Counted from the stretch's first letter, positions 23,196-36,375 are shown. The stretch is 64,000 bases of DNA from Brachypodium distachyon (GCF_000005505.3 NC_016134.3:42261150-42325149), one strand, 5' to 3'. Program-made: numbers and translations. The notes: generated by a model not told the origin, from the sequence alone.

Positions 23196-23742
23196 GCCTA
23201 AACAATTCATGGCTTCATAGTATGGTCCATGTAAACTTTGTTCTTGCCTGGTGTGCAAAGTAAAACTTCTTGGAGTTTTCATATAACCCTGAATCATGAT
23301 GTGTTATTGTTGAAATGTCTAGATGCCATGGGGTGTAAATTTCCATGCCAGGCAGTGATCCTACTTGATCTCTTGGCAAATTTGTTGTCTGCATTTTATT
23401 TCCTTTTACAGAAAAGTAGAACAGGAAGAGTTAGATAACATAAGTTCAGAAATGGTTGTTCAGTTATCAGTTCAAGTTTCAGCAGTGACCTTTCAACACA
23501 GCAAACTACATTTATCATGTGCCTGTATAGATGTTCATGCTTAATAACATGGGCATTAAACTAGCTGAGAGCTGAGAATTAGAACAGTTGAGGGGCTTCA
23601 GGAAACATCAAAGTAGCATATTACAACCAGAGCACTCAAATTTCTTCATTATATTTTTTCGTCTCTTACACAACGCCAAGCAAAGAGCACACGTAGGAGA
23701 GGCACAAAGGCAGAGAGTTCAAGGAACGCACTGCTGTGTTAT
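23196..23742. other. Convergent 3' flanks of the HMA and L18-like genes
   Basis: No coding sequence. The part from about 23437 to 23717 is the 3' flank of the L18-like gene and has a second copy at 34537-34877. Confidence 0.6.
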
Positions 23743-24111
23743 TCAGACATGCCGCCTATGATCGCCGTCATCATCAAGGCGTAGGTTGACGCCGTGGGTG
23801 CGGAGCGCGTTGAGGATGGCCCAGACCTTGGTGCGGTTCTTGAAGCCCTTCTTCTCGATCTCCTTGTCGGCGTTGGCGTGTATGGGCTCCCGGGCGAGGC
23901 CGTCGACCCTGAGGCGCATGGCGAGCACCTCGCCGACCGCCGCGGCCGCCTTGGCGTTGCAGGCGCGGCCGCACTCCAGCCCGTCCCGGAGGGGCCTCTC
24001 GACGGAGGACGCGGTCACCACCACGCGCCCGCTCTGCCGGTCCACCACGTTGGCCGTCACGAACTTGAGCGAGATGAAGAGCCGCAGCACGTACCTCTTG
24101 GCCTGCGCCAT
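23743..24111 (-). CDS. Ribosomal L18p/L5e-family protein
   Basis: Uninterrupted 122-aa ORF related to bacterial-type uL18, the 5S-rRNA-binding protein of the large ribosomal subunit. It opens MAQAKRYVLRLFISLK, continues with a TANVVDRQSGRVVVTASS strand pair, then the CGRACNAKAAAAVGEVLAMRL helix, and ends in a KVWAILNALR helix with a charged tail. This layout matches the small plant L18p/L5e-like proteins (for example an Arabidopsis homologue with the same KRYVLRLFISLK opening). Whether it works in an organelle ribosome or elsewhere is not evident, as no clear transit peptide is seen. It is divergent from the downstream gene. A fragmentary second copy of this locus exists at 34.5 and 45.3 kb. 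Confidence 0.88.
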   Translation of the reverse strand: MAQAKRYVLRLFISLKFVTANVVDRQSGRVVVTASSVERPLRDGLECGRACNAKAAAAVGEVLAMRLRVDGLAREPIHANADKEIEKKGFKNRTKVWAILNALRTHGVNLRLDDDGDHRRHV

Positions 24112-24589
24112 CGATTCTGGTGCCTCGGTGGCGTTTCGGCAAACAGCTGGGAGGCGCCGGGCGCGATTGGGAGATGAAGATATAAGGGCAGGACGGCCAG
24201 GCGAGGCCAGAGGATTGTTGACACTGCAGAAGGGGGACGCGGAATGGTAAGGACGCGCCTGTGAGTGGTGGCGGATCCGGCGGCGGTTCAGCCGGAGACG
24301 GCGTAGGAGGGCTGGAGGGGCAAGGGCTGGGCGATGGTGACCCCTCTAGTTAGTCGGTGCGCGTGTAAGCGGCTATAAGGCCGCCTTGGAGCTCGCTAGC
24401 GCGGGGTGGTGGTGCGGCGCGGAGAGCGACGTCGAGCGGGGAGGCGCAGCCGTAGTCCGCGGGAGGGCTGACTGGCCGAGGGCGACGACGCGACGTACAG
24501 GGACCCTATCCCGGCTATCTAAAGAAAGAAAAACGAAAAAAAACAAAAAAAATTTGAGAGCACGAAAAAAATCCCGGCAGGCGGCAGGG
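24112..24589. promoter_or_regulatory. Divergent promoter region between the L18-like gene and the TM-protein gene
   Basis: GC-rich in the first half, then an A-rich stretch (24520-24570). A CTATAAGGCC box at about 24372 could serve one of the two promoters. Open frames across it in several frames reflect GC content. Confidence 0.35.
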
Positions 24590-24660
24590 ATCCCGGCCAA
24601 AATGTGGGACCAGATCCCGGCCCAGATGTGGGTCCAAATCCCGGCCCAATCCTCATCGAC
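24590..24660. repeat. 24-bp tandem repeat in a probable leader exon
   Basis: ATCCCGGCC starts at 24590, 24614 and 24638, an exact 24-bp period. Units carry the pattern ATCCCGGCC(C/A)A.ATGTGGG, giving nearly three copies. Confidence 0.8.
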
Positions 24661-26450
24661 CCAATCCAGTCGCCAACTCGCCATCGTCTCTCCTCGTCCA
24701 CCTGCACAAAAAAGAAAGACGGCCGAGCCGCTGCCTCCGGCGAGGCGGCGACGCCGACGCTACTCCTGCAGCGGCGACACACTACCGAGGACACCTTCTT
24801 CTCCCAGGTGAGCATCCAGCTTCTCGTATTCCTGCTCTCTCCCTTCCTTCCACCTCCCCCAACTCCGGCCCCGAATCCCGCCGCTGCCCTCTCCTAAATC
24901 CAGGCCGCCGGCCAAGCTCTATTACAAATCCGCTGAGCTCCAACAACCAAAAAACGGGCTGCAGCTCGGGATTGCATCCTCGGAGCTTGCAGCCCAGCTG
25001 CTGCACCCCTGCTGCCATGCGAGCTATGGCCGTGAGGGCTTCCAAACACGCCCTTAGGGTTTGAGGTTTTAGGGATTCTTCCCCCGTCCATCGCCGGTCA
25101 CATCGCCTCCGGGATGCAAGCGAGGCTGGTCGCGGTTGCCCACGCAAAGCCCAAGCGGCTGTCGCCCGCCAGCGAGTTCTGGTGATGGTGGCACTCACTG
25201 GGCATGGAGGGACATGTGGTCCACTCGCAATTCGGAGATGGTGAACAAGGACATCACCACCATGATATTGTTTCAGTGGCTGATCAGTTAGAGCTGCTTC
25301 CTGAGCTACAGATAATCTGACGCATCAGCAAGAGACTACCTTTTCTTGATTAGCACAAATTGGATATAGCAGTTTCTGCCAATATTGCAACTCCAATCCA
25401 ACAACCCAATAGGAGAAGCGAGGGTATGCTTAAAGGTGCCTTCTCACCAGTGGAAGTGTCTTCAAATAACATTTTAGGTGGGCCTCCAGTTGGGTACAGT
25501 ATTCAACACTTCAAGGAGAACACAAGCAGTCTTCAGCTTTCTGCTTGAGATAAGAATTGATGATAATACAAACTGCACAGCACTTGCTTCTTCCTATTGA
25601 AGAGCAACCTTCCCTTCCACATATCGTGTACATTTCTGCAACAGGCCCAGCCCCCCGTTTGCATTGGATAGTAGTGCGTAGGTAGACATTCATCCTGACA
25701 ATTGCAAACAGTTCTTCCGTAACGAAAATGGCTGCACCATTTTGCCAGCACTTCCTGGCTTCCTGCAATTTCCTAGCGATCTTCCTCTTGTTCTTGTTGT
25801 TGCACGTAAATTCTGCTCTGAACTGAAGCTTATGTGCTCATATATCCACGTTGACACAATGCCATGTTTTGGAGGTGGTGGCTATGATTGCTTCGATTGC
25901 ATCAACGATAAAAGTTCACCGGGCTCTTTAACAAGAAGCACTAAATCACTTGTTGAATTATTCTCAGCCAAAACAATGAATTAGTAGCTATTTTCCAAAT
26001 AAAGATCTTTATTTTCTGAGGAACATGTGCCTTCCATACACGACCAGATGTCACGAGCACCTCTGTTAGCTCTGCTGCATTGACCACCATTTTCTTTCAA
26101 TAATTCCACATTCTCAGCCAGTATATAAGCACTTCTCACTGTGAATAACATGCTTCTCCGGTTTCCATGCAATGTAATCCCCAGAAGGGTTTGTTGGCAG
26201 TCTGATTGAGAGAATAGCTTCTGCATCATGGGGATAAAAAATCTCACGAATTTGCTGCTCCTTCCAAGAACGTGAGACCGAATCAATAGATCAGCCACTA
26301 CTTTTAATCAGTTAGATTTTTCTGATTTTCCTCCTTATGTTTACATTGGCGAAGTAATCCAATTCACATTACATACATTTTTATGTTACTGTTTTTGAAC
26401 CAAACATATCCTCGCTTTCTTTGTGCGCTGACTCTCCTTTCTGCACACAG
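24600..26450 (+). other. Probable non-coding 5' exon and long leader intron of the TM-protein gene
   Basis: A CT-rich leader-like segment ends TTCTCCCAG|GTGAGC at 24807/24808. The next convincing acceptor before the downstream start codon is CACACAG, ending at 26450. The 1.6-kb interval between them contains small ORFs (25360-25548, 25742-25984) with no recognisable domain. They could be remnants or alternative exons. The splice pairing is inference. Confidence 0.35.
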
Positions 26451-26471
26451 GGGCGGGTGAACTCGACAGAT

Positions 26472-26774
26472 ATGGCGGTTGACAAGTGGGTGACAGTGGT
26501 GGAGCACTCAAAGGAGATGGTGGGCGAGAAGGCGGCGGCGGCGGCTCGAGCGGCCCATGAGTCGAAGGAGTACAGGAGGTCGCTCGTGGACATCGGCCTC
26601 ACTCTGTTGATCGGCGTCGTATTCATGCTCCTGAGTTTCCTCGTGCCGGAGATATCCAAGGTGTGGCAGATTCTGTGTTGGCAGACCACGATGATCTCTT
26701 TCGCATGTGCCGTGTTCTTCACCTGGATCCATCTGAGGGATTTCCATCCCAAGGTGGAGTCATCTCGGGTTTGA
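26472..26774 (+). CDS. Small two-TM membrane protein, unknown function
   Basis: 100-aa protein. Residues 1-38 are hydrophilic with an Ala-rich amphipathic helix (KEMVGEKAAAAARAAHESKE). Two hydrophobic segments follow at about 40-58 and 64-86, separated by a Pro-Glu-containing turn, then a short basic tail. I do not recognise the family. A type with both termini on the same side fits the segment pattern. The start is the first Met after the CACACAG acceptor. An upstream ATG at 26421 would lie in the presumed intron. Codon use is GC-rich, as in neighbouring real genes, which supports coding. Confidence 0.65.
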   Translation: MAVDKWVTVVEHSKEMVGEKAAAAARAAHESKEYRRSLVDIGLTLLIGVVFMLLSFLVPEISKVWQILCWQTTMISFACAVFFTWIHLRDFHPKVESSRV

Positions 26775-27893
26775 AGAACTGGGAGTGGAGGAGACAAAGG
26801 TTGCTGGAAAATGTTGAACTGAAGCCTTGTCACACAAACGTATTTGGTTGATGGACCTTATTCTGGAAATGTACAGAAGAAAAATGATTCAAATTTCTTC
26901 TTCAGCTGAACAATCCATTCAAGAATCAGTTAGACGTACCGTGATTATTCTCCACAAGAGTACTGCAATGATATTGTTGGTGGTGTTCTAAATTGACCTC
27001 TTTTTCTATTGAAGGATGGTTCAGCTGCTTTATTTATAAGTAAAACTATAGCATTATTTGATTCAATGATGCAGATTTGTTGTCTTGACTTGGCCTCATT
27101 TTCGACACCCTGTAGTACAGTTCATTTATATGCTGCTGCACTTGGCAATCTCACACTAGAATTTTTTCTCAAAAAAAAAATTATCGCCACTCGAAAGAAG
27201 CAAACAACAAAAATAAATGTGGAAAGTATTGTTTTTTTTACCAAGTATTGTTGATTGGAGTCTCTGCAATTTCTGTGGTTTTGTGCTAAAATGCCTAATT
27301 CCCCATGCTTGTTAATAAAATGTAAAGCATATAATTTGTTTTTGTTTTTTACAACTTCTGGATCTGAATACTGACTTTTAATTGCATTGTTTGGCTAAAT
27401 CTGTTTCAACTTCATGAACTCGGCCGCCGCCTAATCAAGCACGCTGGCGGACGATGGACTGCAGCAGGGAGAAGGTGCCAGGGGCAGCACCGTCAGCAGC
27501 AGCGCTATTCACCACTGGTCACTCCACCGCCAGCGCCTCATCCAATCAGTGCTAGCTCATCTGCTTGTGCTTTTTCAGAGTATTCCTTCTATAATTCATT
27601 CATCTGCTCTTTGTTTTTTCTGGTTGAAATAAGTTTATAGGCGACTGAAGTTGTACAGCACAAAATTAGTGGAGTTACATCATGAAATTAGGGATCACCT
27701 GGTTGAATAATTATCTGCTCTTTATTATGGATAATTGCAGAATGTATTACGTACTATACTCTTGAAATCACAGTCATATATACTACAGAACAGTAGCTTA
27801 GCTTACCCAGTGCGGGGTTATTTTCTCAACCTGATCAAGTCTAGAATTTGTAGATAGTTGTGTATTTTGCTCTTAGGAAAGTGATGGCTGTTA
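26775..27893. other. 3' UTR and intergenic spacer
   Basis: Mostly AT-rich. A GC-rich island at 27418-27545 (GCCGCCGCC, CAGCAGCAGC) looks like a stray exon or repeat fragment but has no supported frame. Confidence 0.45.
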
Positions 27894-27986
27894 CTTCCTC
27901 CGATCTATAATAAGTGTCTCGGGTTTAGTACAAATTTGTACTAGGCTTAGTTTAAAACCGCGACACTTATTTTGGATCAGAGGGTG
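27894..27986. mobile_element. Stowaway-type MITE
   Basis: 93-bp inverted repeat starting CTTCCTCCGATC and ending GATCAGAGGGTG with TA on both flanks (27892-27893, 27987-27988). It shares the TAGTACAAATTTGTACTA core with the element at 17862-17957, so both belong to one subfamily. The ends are mutated. Confidence 0.8.
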
Positions 27987-30084
27987 TACAATTAGAAAAC
28001 TTGCAATGGCTATTTAGTTTATTAGAACACTTGTGTATTTTGTCCAAGAACCAAACATGGGTAAGAAAGGGAAGATGTTCAGTCTTGTCAGGAGTGTGTT
28101 GAGCTCCTCCGATTCAAACTGGACGCAAGCTTGCTGACATTAATTGAAGGTTTTTATAAAGTGATAAATCACACATCAATCCTACTCTGTTGTTCCAGTG
28201 CAGTTTTCTTGGTCGTGTGAACTTGTAAAACCTCGCAACCTTTTTGTGTTTGATGAATTTTGGGTTCCATGAACAAAGGTATATGTGTTTGGCGTTACAT
28301 TGGTTCTTTTATGCATTGTCTGATTTGTGCTCATTACTTGGTCTTCTTCCTCGTCGGTTTGGTGACGAATCAGCGGTTCGACAACCTGTCTTGCAAGAGG
28401 TGTGTCCTCGGACAAAGTCCGTTCAACGATCTTAAATTCTCATCGGTTGCGATGAGCGACTCACGCGCCTATTTAAAACCTATGAGGTTAGTGCATATTG
28501 TGCAGGTCTAGCCTTCACCCATTTGATCACCAGAGACATGGAGAAATTTTAAGATACGGACGACGGACCTTTAGATTTTTACTTTAAAGAATCTTGATGT
28601 GAATTTTAGTTTCATTATGGATCTTTGTTGTCGGTTTTTATTTCAGTTTTTTTATTCTTTGTACACTGTTTATTGATTCAATAAAGCCAGATGTCTCTTA
28701 AAAAAACTCATTCTGATGTTTTGTTTACTGATCAATTCTAAATTTTAGCAGTAAAAATGAAGTTCTCCCCGGGGATTAAGTTAATGATGCTTTCCTAATC
28801 TCAAGCTAACTCACAAATATAAAGGGATTTGACAGAAATTTAAATCAACTAAAATTAACTAGTCTTTTTGGTATTTCCGTGGACCTTAGCAAAAACTTGA
28901 CAAAAACTTAACTGAATCTACTGAACTAATTGAAGAAAAGGACACTAACAGAGCAGATCAAAGCAGTGACAAAGAGAAAGATTTGGATAAAGCAAAGGGT
29001 TTTTGGTGAAGGTAGATGAACTAGGAGATCTAGAGGAAAGTTGACTGCAAGATTTGGGCAAGGAGAGAATTGGGAATTGGGAAGAATCGCTCAACAGATC
29101 TAAGAGATAGCAGCAAGGTTTTAGACAAGGAAAGATTTCTTGAGGAAAAGAACATCACATGGAGAACATGTTTAGAATAAGCAACATGACATGAAAAATA
29201 ACAACACACATGAACATTAACTTGACAAAAAGTTCAAATTTAAACATGATCAACACCAAAAATTCATGAAAATAGTTTTAAAAAGGGTACTGATCATTTA
29301 CAACCTCCCAAACGGCAGGCGACCACAGGTCCTATTTACTTTGAACTTTGAGCATATACAGTATACATGTAGCCTTGGGTCCCAGAGAAATCTGGATATG
29401 GTTCATGAGAAAGTGTGCTATACCTTCACAGAGGTTCTTGCTCTTTCTCTTCTTCTTTTTTTCTGAGCATGATTTTTTCGATTCCAACAGTTTCTCGTGA
29501 GTTATGTTTTCTTTTCTTCTCCCATTACATGATGGATACGAATTGATCATTCGTTTTCCTTTTTGTTTGACAAATCGTGGTTCCTAACATTACTAAGAGA
29601 GAATCGTGTAGTGGCAAGGACCACTACACCATTGCCTCCTTGTCTGAAGAGCGAGATGAAGAGCCAAAGCAGGTATCTCTTGCTCGGCGCTATACGACCA
29701 ACACTCGTCAATCAACATATCAATCTGCAACCCCACTTGATGATCAAACACCACGCTGCAGACGCTACCGTCGGTGGAGACCGAGGACAGGAATAAATCC
29801 GTGAATTTCACTAAATCCCTAGACAAGTCACTCAATCGCTTGTGAGCACCAACAATGGCTTACCTCAAAATGGAAATAGTGTAATGTTTTTGGCTAAGGC
29901 AGCAACGAAGAGTCAAGAGGGACGTAGACAGCTGAAATGTCAACTCCGAAACTATAGCCTACAATATTTGCAAAGTCGTCGCATTATTGTTGCTTGTATG
30001 ACCAAGACTCGCGCGACTACATTCCCAGACCATAATCGCCTTATCGCGCCCGTATTGCAATTCTTCAGGCCTGATCAATCCATC
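27987..30084. other. Intergenic DNA upstream of the receptor-kinase pseudogene
   Basis: AT-rich. An ORF continues upstream of the kinase start (29842-30084) without any signal-peptide or family similarity, so it is taken as leader. No transposon ends were identified. Confidence 0.45.
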
Positions 30085-31729
30085 ATGGAATGGTCAGCTC
30101 CCGCCTGCTCCATCACTGTCCTGATCCTTGTGTCCTTCCTGCCGTTGCGAGCGTCCGACGACCGCCTCCTCCCCAGCAAGCCGCTCTCCCCTGGCGCCAC
30201 CATCGTCTCGGACGGCGGCGACTTCGCCTTGGGCTTCTTCAGCCCCTCCAACTCCAGCACTACTCCAGCGAAGCTGTACCTCGGCATATGGTACAACGGC
30301 ATTCCCGAGCTCACCGTGGTGTGGGTCGCGAACCGAGAAACCCCGGCCACCAACACCACCAATTCCTCCTCCGCGCCCACGCTCTCCCTCACCAACACCT
30401 CGAGCCTCGTTCTCTCCGACGGCGGCCGTGTCCTTTGGACGACGACGCCTGAGACCGACGTGGCCGCTGCTCCAGCGACGGCGGTGCTTCTGAACAGCGG
30501 CAACCTGGTCCTACGCTCGGCGAACGGCACCACGCTGTGGCAGAGCTTCGACCACCCGACGGACACGCTCCTGCCGGACATGAAGATGGCGATCAAGCAG
30601 GGCGCGCGCGCCGCCGGGCAGCGCCTGGTGTCCTGGAAGGCGCCGGGCGACCCCTCGCCCGGCCGCTTCTCCTACGGCGGCGACCCGGCCACGTCCCTCC
30701 AGATATTCCTGTGGGAGGGCACGCGCCCCGTGTACCGCAGCGCGCCATGGACCGGGTACCGGGTGAAGAGCGAGTACCAGTTCCAAACGAGCAACACCAG
30801 CGCCGTCACCATCTACCTGGCCGTCGTCGACAACAACGGCGGCGGGGAGAGCTACACGACCTTCAGCGTATCGGACGGCGCGTGGAAAACAAGGTACGTC
30901 CTGGCCTACTCGGGCGAGCTCCAGATCCGGAGCTGGAACGCCAGCTCGTCGGCGTGGGCCGTGCCGGGCCAGTGGCCCACCTGGGCGTGCGACCGCTACG
31001 GCTACTGCGGCCCGAACGGGTACTGCGACGAGACGGCGGCGCCCACCACCCCGGCGTGCAAGTGCCTGGACGGCTTCGAGCCGGCGAGAGGGGAGGAATG
31101 GGACAATGGGAATTTCTCGGCGGGGTGCCGCCGCAAGGAGGCGCTGCGGGGTTGCGGTGATGGCTTCGTGGCGTTGCCGGGGATGAAGCCGCCGGACGGG
31201 TTCGCGCTCGTGGAGGAGGATAAGTCGCTGGCGGAGTGCGCGGCGGAGTGCAGCAGCAACTGCTCCTGCGTGGCGTACGCGTACGCTAACCTGAGCAGCG
31301 GCACGTCCAAGGGGGGTATAGCAAGGTGCTTGGTGTGGGCCGGGGAGTTGGTTGACACCGGGAAGCTAGGCTCAAGCCCCGCCAGCGACACGCTCTACCT
31401 CCGGCTCGCAGGCTTGGACGCAGCACACGGTACCAATCCAATCTCTTCCCTCCTCATTCTCTATGTTAGTCTTTTTTCTTCTGATGGTGACTATTTCTAG
31501 TTCTTTTCCTGGGCAATTAGGAGGGGAGAAATTTTCTACCTAAAAATATTACTCACTCCGTTTCATAAAGGTTTCAAGAACACGAGTTTAAAAATAGGGG
31601 TAAAGGGCATAGATAGTCACTTCATAATTAATCCACAATCCAGCGGCCAGTCTAAAAGCCCATAGATATCACAAAAGTTCCTCCAAAGAGAGTTTAACCA
31701 TTACGGACAAAAATTGTTGGTTCTTTATA

Positions 31730-31841
31730 CTCCCTCCGTCCCATATTAAGTGACGAAATATTACATGTATCTAGACGCTTTTTAAATATAAATACATCCA
31801 TATTGGGCAAAGTTGAGTCACTTAATATGAGACGGAGGGAG
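31730..31841. mobile_element. Stowaway-like MITE in intron 1 of the kinase pseudogene
   Basis: 112 bp with termini CTCCCTCCGTCCC and GACGGAGGGAG, flanked by TA on both sides (31728-31729, 31842-31843). The body contains CATATTAAGTGAC and its complement. It is closely related to the element at 33880-33992. Confidence 0.92.
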
Positions 31842-32020
31842 TAGTAAAAAAACATATATAACTAGGCAGTTACACATTTGTGAAATATGGGCAACTTCCC
31901 TTTTAGACATGTGCAAGTGCGCAAGCGAGCATGTTCATGTACATTTCTACACCCAGAGATGCACATATAATTGTGTGTCTAGATATTATATTGTGTCACT
32001 TGGTTTAGAGATATAAACTC

Positions 32021-32116
32021 CTCCCTACGATACATAAAATGTGTCGTCCACTTAGTACGAAATTTGTACTAACATTCAGTACAAAATGGGCGATACTTTT
32101 TATGGATGGGAGGGAG
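32021..32116. mobile_element. Stowaway-type MITE, older copy, intron 1
   Basis: About 96 bp from CTCCCTACGATAC to GGATGGGAGGGAG with TA on the right only. It carries the AGTACGAAATTTGTACT core, placing it in the 17862/27894 subfamily rather than that of its neighbour at 31730. Confidence 0.75.
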
Positions 32117-33072
32117 TAGATTTTCAATGGCCTGAAAATTAGCAAACCTGTTATTTTATAAGAAATGCCCACGGTGCAACTCAAACACATGCTTTAAACT
32201 TGTAAACTGGACCGTTCATAACACTTCGCTTTTATGCTATGGTGCATGGACAGGTACAAGATCAAAGAACAATGAAGTGAAGTTTGGATTGCCAATTTTA
32301 GGAATTAGTGTTCTGATACTGGGGTGCATTTTTCTTGCATGGCTGAATTTCAGAGGTACGTTAAATTTATATTCCTCTAGGAACTGCCTATTCGACCTTT
32401 TTGAAATATTTGAGTTTGTATATTGTACCCTCGTGCCGCAGAATATTCTAAACCCCGTGAATTTGCAAATTCGCACCAGAGCCTATTTAAGCAATGTAGT
32501 CATTGCAATTAATAGATAAGACAATAATTCCACATGTTAGTGATGTCTGCTTCTTCTTCACACCCCCTCATCCGGCTCCCCCCTCATCTTCTACTGGGTA
32601 GATTTCTGTTAACAATCTAAGACATGGCTCTCTCGTTGCTTGACCATGGTATCCTTGGTGGGGGTCTAGTATAGTAAACTAGTAACACTAATATGCCATG
32701 GTGGTTTTTGGTTATGTGAATTTACAACGGGTATACAGTGGACAAACACTAGCAGTTAAATCTGTGAAATAAAATCTTAATTTTTTTATCTTATTTGTTA
32801 TGTGTATGATATACTCATGGATGTCGGTTACTGAAGCAGGCAAGAAGAGAAACCAGGGAAAGCACAAGAAGGTAACAGTGGATGGTTCAAGTGAACTTGA
32901 ATTTCCACTTGTAAGATTTGAGGAAGTTGCCCTAGCAACACAAAATTTCTCTGAAAAATGTATGATTGGGCAGGGAGGCTTTGGTAAAGTTTATAAGGTA
33001 ATTTGTTCTATAGTAGTATCCTCTTATTCATTCTAAATCTGTTTAAGTAACTTAATTGACTTGTTCATATGA

Positions 33073-33351
<279 letters not shown>

Positions 33352-33879
33352 TAACTCAACATGTTCTCTTACATATTTTCTTTTGATAGATGATTCAAGA
33401 AAACACTTGCTGGTTGGGTGACTCGGTTAATATAATCAAGGGAGTGGCAAGGGGGTTGCTTTATCTCCGCCAAGATTCAAGGTTGACCATTATTCACAGA
33501 GATCTCAAAGCTGGAAATGTTTTGCTAGATGCAGAGATGAAACCCAAGATAACCGATTTTGGCATGGCAAGGATCTTTGGTGATAACCAGGAAAATGCAA
33601 ATACGCAATGTGTTGTCGGAACATAGTGAGTAATTATTTGAACCATTAACTTGTATTAACTCATGGTTAAATTCAAACCCCATTCCCCTAACTGTTGCAA
33701 GTGAAATAATCAAGCAGTGGCTACATGGCTCCCGAGTATGCAATGGAAGGTGTCTTCTCTACCAAGTCAGACGTCTATAGCTTTGGTGTGTTACTATTAG
33801 AGGTTGTAACCGGCAAAAAGAGAAGCTCAGGCAGTCACACCATGGGCTTTCCTAGCCTCATAATCTATGTGAGTAAATA

Positions 33880-33992
33880 CTCCCTCCGTCCCATATTAAG
33901 TGACTTTTTATTACATGTATCTAGACGCTTTTTAGGTATAGATACATCCATATTTGAACAAATTTGAGTCACTTAATATGGGACGGAGGGAG
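33880..33992. mobile_element. Stowaway-like MITE in intron 6 of the kinase pseudogene
   Basis: 113 bp, termini CTCCCTCCGTCCC and GGGACGGAGGGAG, TA on both flanks (33878-33879, 33993-33994). It begins 11 bases after the exon 6 donor and is nearly identical in layout to the element at 31730-31841. Confidence 0.93.
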
Positions 33993-34536
33993 TACATGTT
34001 TTATTTTAAGTGCCAAATTAAAGAAAGAAAGTAAGCCATGTTTCTGAAAGAAAAGGGTTATTTTCTACAACTCATAGAGGGCGTTTCATATTGTTTCAGT
34101 CGTGGAATATGTGGAAGGAAGGGAAGGCAAAGGAGTTGGTTGACTCATCTATCATGGACACCAGTTTAATGGATGAAGTCTTTCTTTGCATCCATGTGTG
34201 TCCAGGAAAACCCAGATGATAGGCCGCATATGTCATCTGTTGTGTTCGTCCTGGAGAACGGAAGCACCACGCTTCCAACCCCCGATCTTCCCGCCTACTA
34301 TGCACAACAACGCATTGACTTGGAGCAAATTAGAAACGATATTCTGAACTCCGTGAATACTTTAACTCTTACCAATATTGAAGGGCGATGAAATAATTTG
34401 TCTAAAGATGGGCTAGCCCACGTGTATGAGCTTGTAGTCTAGTGGTGGAGTGAAATACTGAAATATTTCCTTCCTATCCAGAGTACAAAAGAGTTGTTGT
34501 ACTGAATCTTCGACACTTGTTATGGATCGTATGACA

Positions 34537-34877
34537 TCAGTTCAGAAATGGTTGTTCAGTCATCACTTAAGTTTCAGCAGTGACCTGCATGCAACACAGC
34601 AAACTACGTTTATCATGTGCCTCTGGATTTATTTATTTATTTATTTTTTTTTATTTTTTTGCAGGGATGTGCCTCTAGATGTTCATGCTTAATAACATGG
34701 GTATTAAACTAGCTGAGAGCTCAGAACTAGAACAATTGAGGGGCTTGAGGAAACATCGAAGGAGCACGCTATAATCAAAGCACATAAATTTCTGCACTTT
34801 ACTTTTTGCCTCTTACACAATGCCAAGCAAAGAGCACACGCAGGGAGACTGGAGTGGAGAGGCACGAAGGCAGAGTT
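34537..34877 (-). pseudogene. Duplicate of the L18-like gene's 3' flank
   Basis: Matches 23440-23717, the sequence just downstream of the L18-like gene, in the same orientation and order. Shared landmarks include the CAGAAATGGTTGTTCAGT start, TGTTCATGCTTAATAACATGGG, and GCCAAGCAAAGAGCACACG at the end. A T-rich stretch around 34627-34663 (TTTATTTATTT) with a partial repeat of TGTGCCTCTAGAT is inserted. The corresponding coding part is not adjacent but at 45287-45440, about 10.4 kb away. Confidence 0.85.
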
Positions 34878-35968
34878 AAGATACCTAACTTGGCATCTGC
34901 TTAGTCTAAATAAGCATCAGTGCTTAACAAAAACCGGTTAATTTTTTTAAGCACCCACCTAGGCATCTTGCATTGTACATGCTCTTAGGGGGTTGGACCA
35001 CCCTGAGATTTTCTAATCATTTATATAACACGGTTAAAAAAATTCAAAACATCAAAATAACTAAATTATATGAATATTTTCACTGTTAGACCACCGCGGG
35101 GCGCGGGCGAGGGAAACAGAATGAAGGGAATGTCGAAGATGGGCGACGTACATACAGGTCCGAAGAAGAAGAGCAACATACATCAAATAAATACACGAGC
35201 AGAGTAATCTATAAACTCAGAGCAAATGAATTTTTGTCAAAGAATTTAAAAACTCACACAAAAAATTCTAAATTTGGATTAGTGATACAAATTAGTTCAA
35301 ATATGGTTCAAAGAGGCTCACTTGGGACCGCAGCTTCTAGCTAGGTTTTCTCATCTTGCAAAATCACCACCGTGGATAAATCTCCTCCTGATCGAATCTC
35401 CCGAATTGGTGACGGTGTTGTTTAATCAAACTAGAGCACGGCGTCGAGACCGCACATTAATATCTAAATTTCTCATCGGTCATCGGTTGACGCACTCAAC
35501 CATGTCGGCCGCCGTCAAGACTGCGGGCGAGCAGTGATCTGATCGGTGTACCGTTATCTTCGCGCCGAAGCAACCACCAAAGTTGAGGCCATGGACGTGA
35601 GGCGTTTACTCGATGTCCATGTTGATGTAGAGTTGCTTGACATTTCCGTCCTAGTTCTAGTTCTAGAGTTAACTGAGGATGCTTCTCTTGACGTTAGGCA
35701 GCGGGCCCTCATGAACGACGAGGTGGATATAGGCCTCGAGGTCGTGGCAGCATGAGGCATCGGCATCCAACCTAAGGTATGTCGATGCCATGTTGTCAGC
35801 CTGAGCTCGCGGCCCATGTTTGCGTATCACAGCCTGTCGACATCGGGAAAGAAGCAGCACAGGAAGACATCATGCACATTCACCACAGGAAGGATCCGCG
35901 CGCCTCCGCACGTTATATGGTCACCTACCTACCGCACGTTGTTGGCCACCTGCCTGCCATGCTACTAA
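34878..35968. other. Spacer of unknown origin
   Basis: No gene recognised. The segment 35470-35830 has an open frame on each strand (35546-35755 plus, 35554-35817 minus), but neither resembles a known domain. 34920-35100 is AT-rich. Confidence 0.4.
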
Positions 35969-36228
35969 GAGCAAGATTAATAATACAAACATGTATAATG
36001 CTGGCTATTAGCCCATCAATAGAAAACATGTATAATAGTTAGCTATAAGTATGCACTATTTTATGAATACATTGCCCGCATCTCACTCTCATAGGAAGCC
36101 TAGGGGCATGTGTGATGCCACCGGCTGTTAGCTAGCAGCCCGCTTCTCTCCTCTCTTCCATTCAACTCAACAAAAATATAGTATTTAAAAGCTTACAACC
36201 TGCCCACGTAACCATATTGTACTTGCTC
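35969..36228. mobile_element. Tourist-like (PIF/Harbinger) MITE
   Basis: Termini GAGCAAG and CTTGCTC, flanked on both sides by TAA (35966-35968, 36229-36231), the 3-bp target duplication expected for PIF/Harbinger MITEs. 260 bp, AT-rich, non-coding. Confidence 0.7.
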
Positions 36229-36375
36229 TAAGCTCTCGACTTGCTATGGTTAGGGAAATTGAGTACGAAAGAGCGTATGCATTCGAGTGATCGTGTCGGA
36301 AAGATGCAATCAATATCAGCGATCATACGACTTGCGAAAGGAAACAAACACATCCCCATATGTGGAGGAGGCCAA

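Noticed and set aside
24386..24815. ORFs over the 24-bp repeat and leader region (plus and minus)
   Set aside because: They are produced by repeat and GC content and overlap a probable non-coding leader exon.
25360..25984. Small ORFs in the presumed leader intron of the TM-protein gene
   Set aside because: No recognisable domain and not needed to connect a coherent transcript. Kept as intron.
35546..35817. Overlapping plus and minus ORFs near 35.6 kb
   Set aside because: Neither shows a known domain, and low-complexity Ser/Thr/Arg on the minus strand suggests chance.
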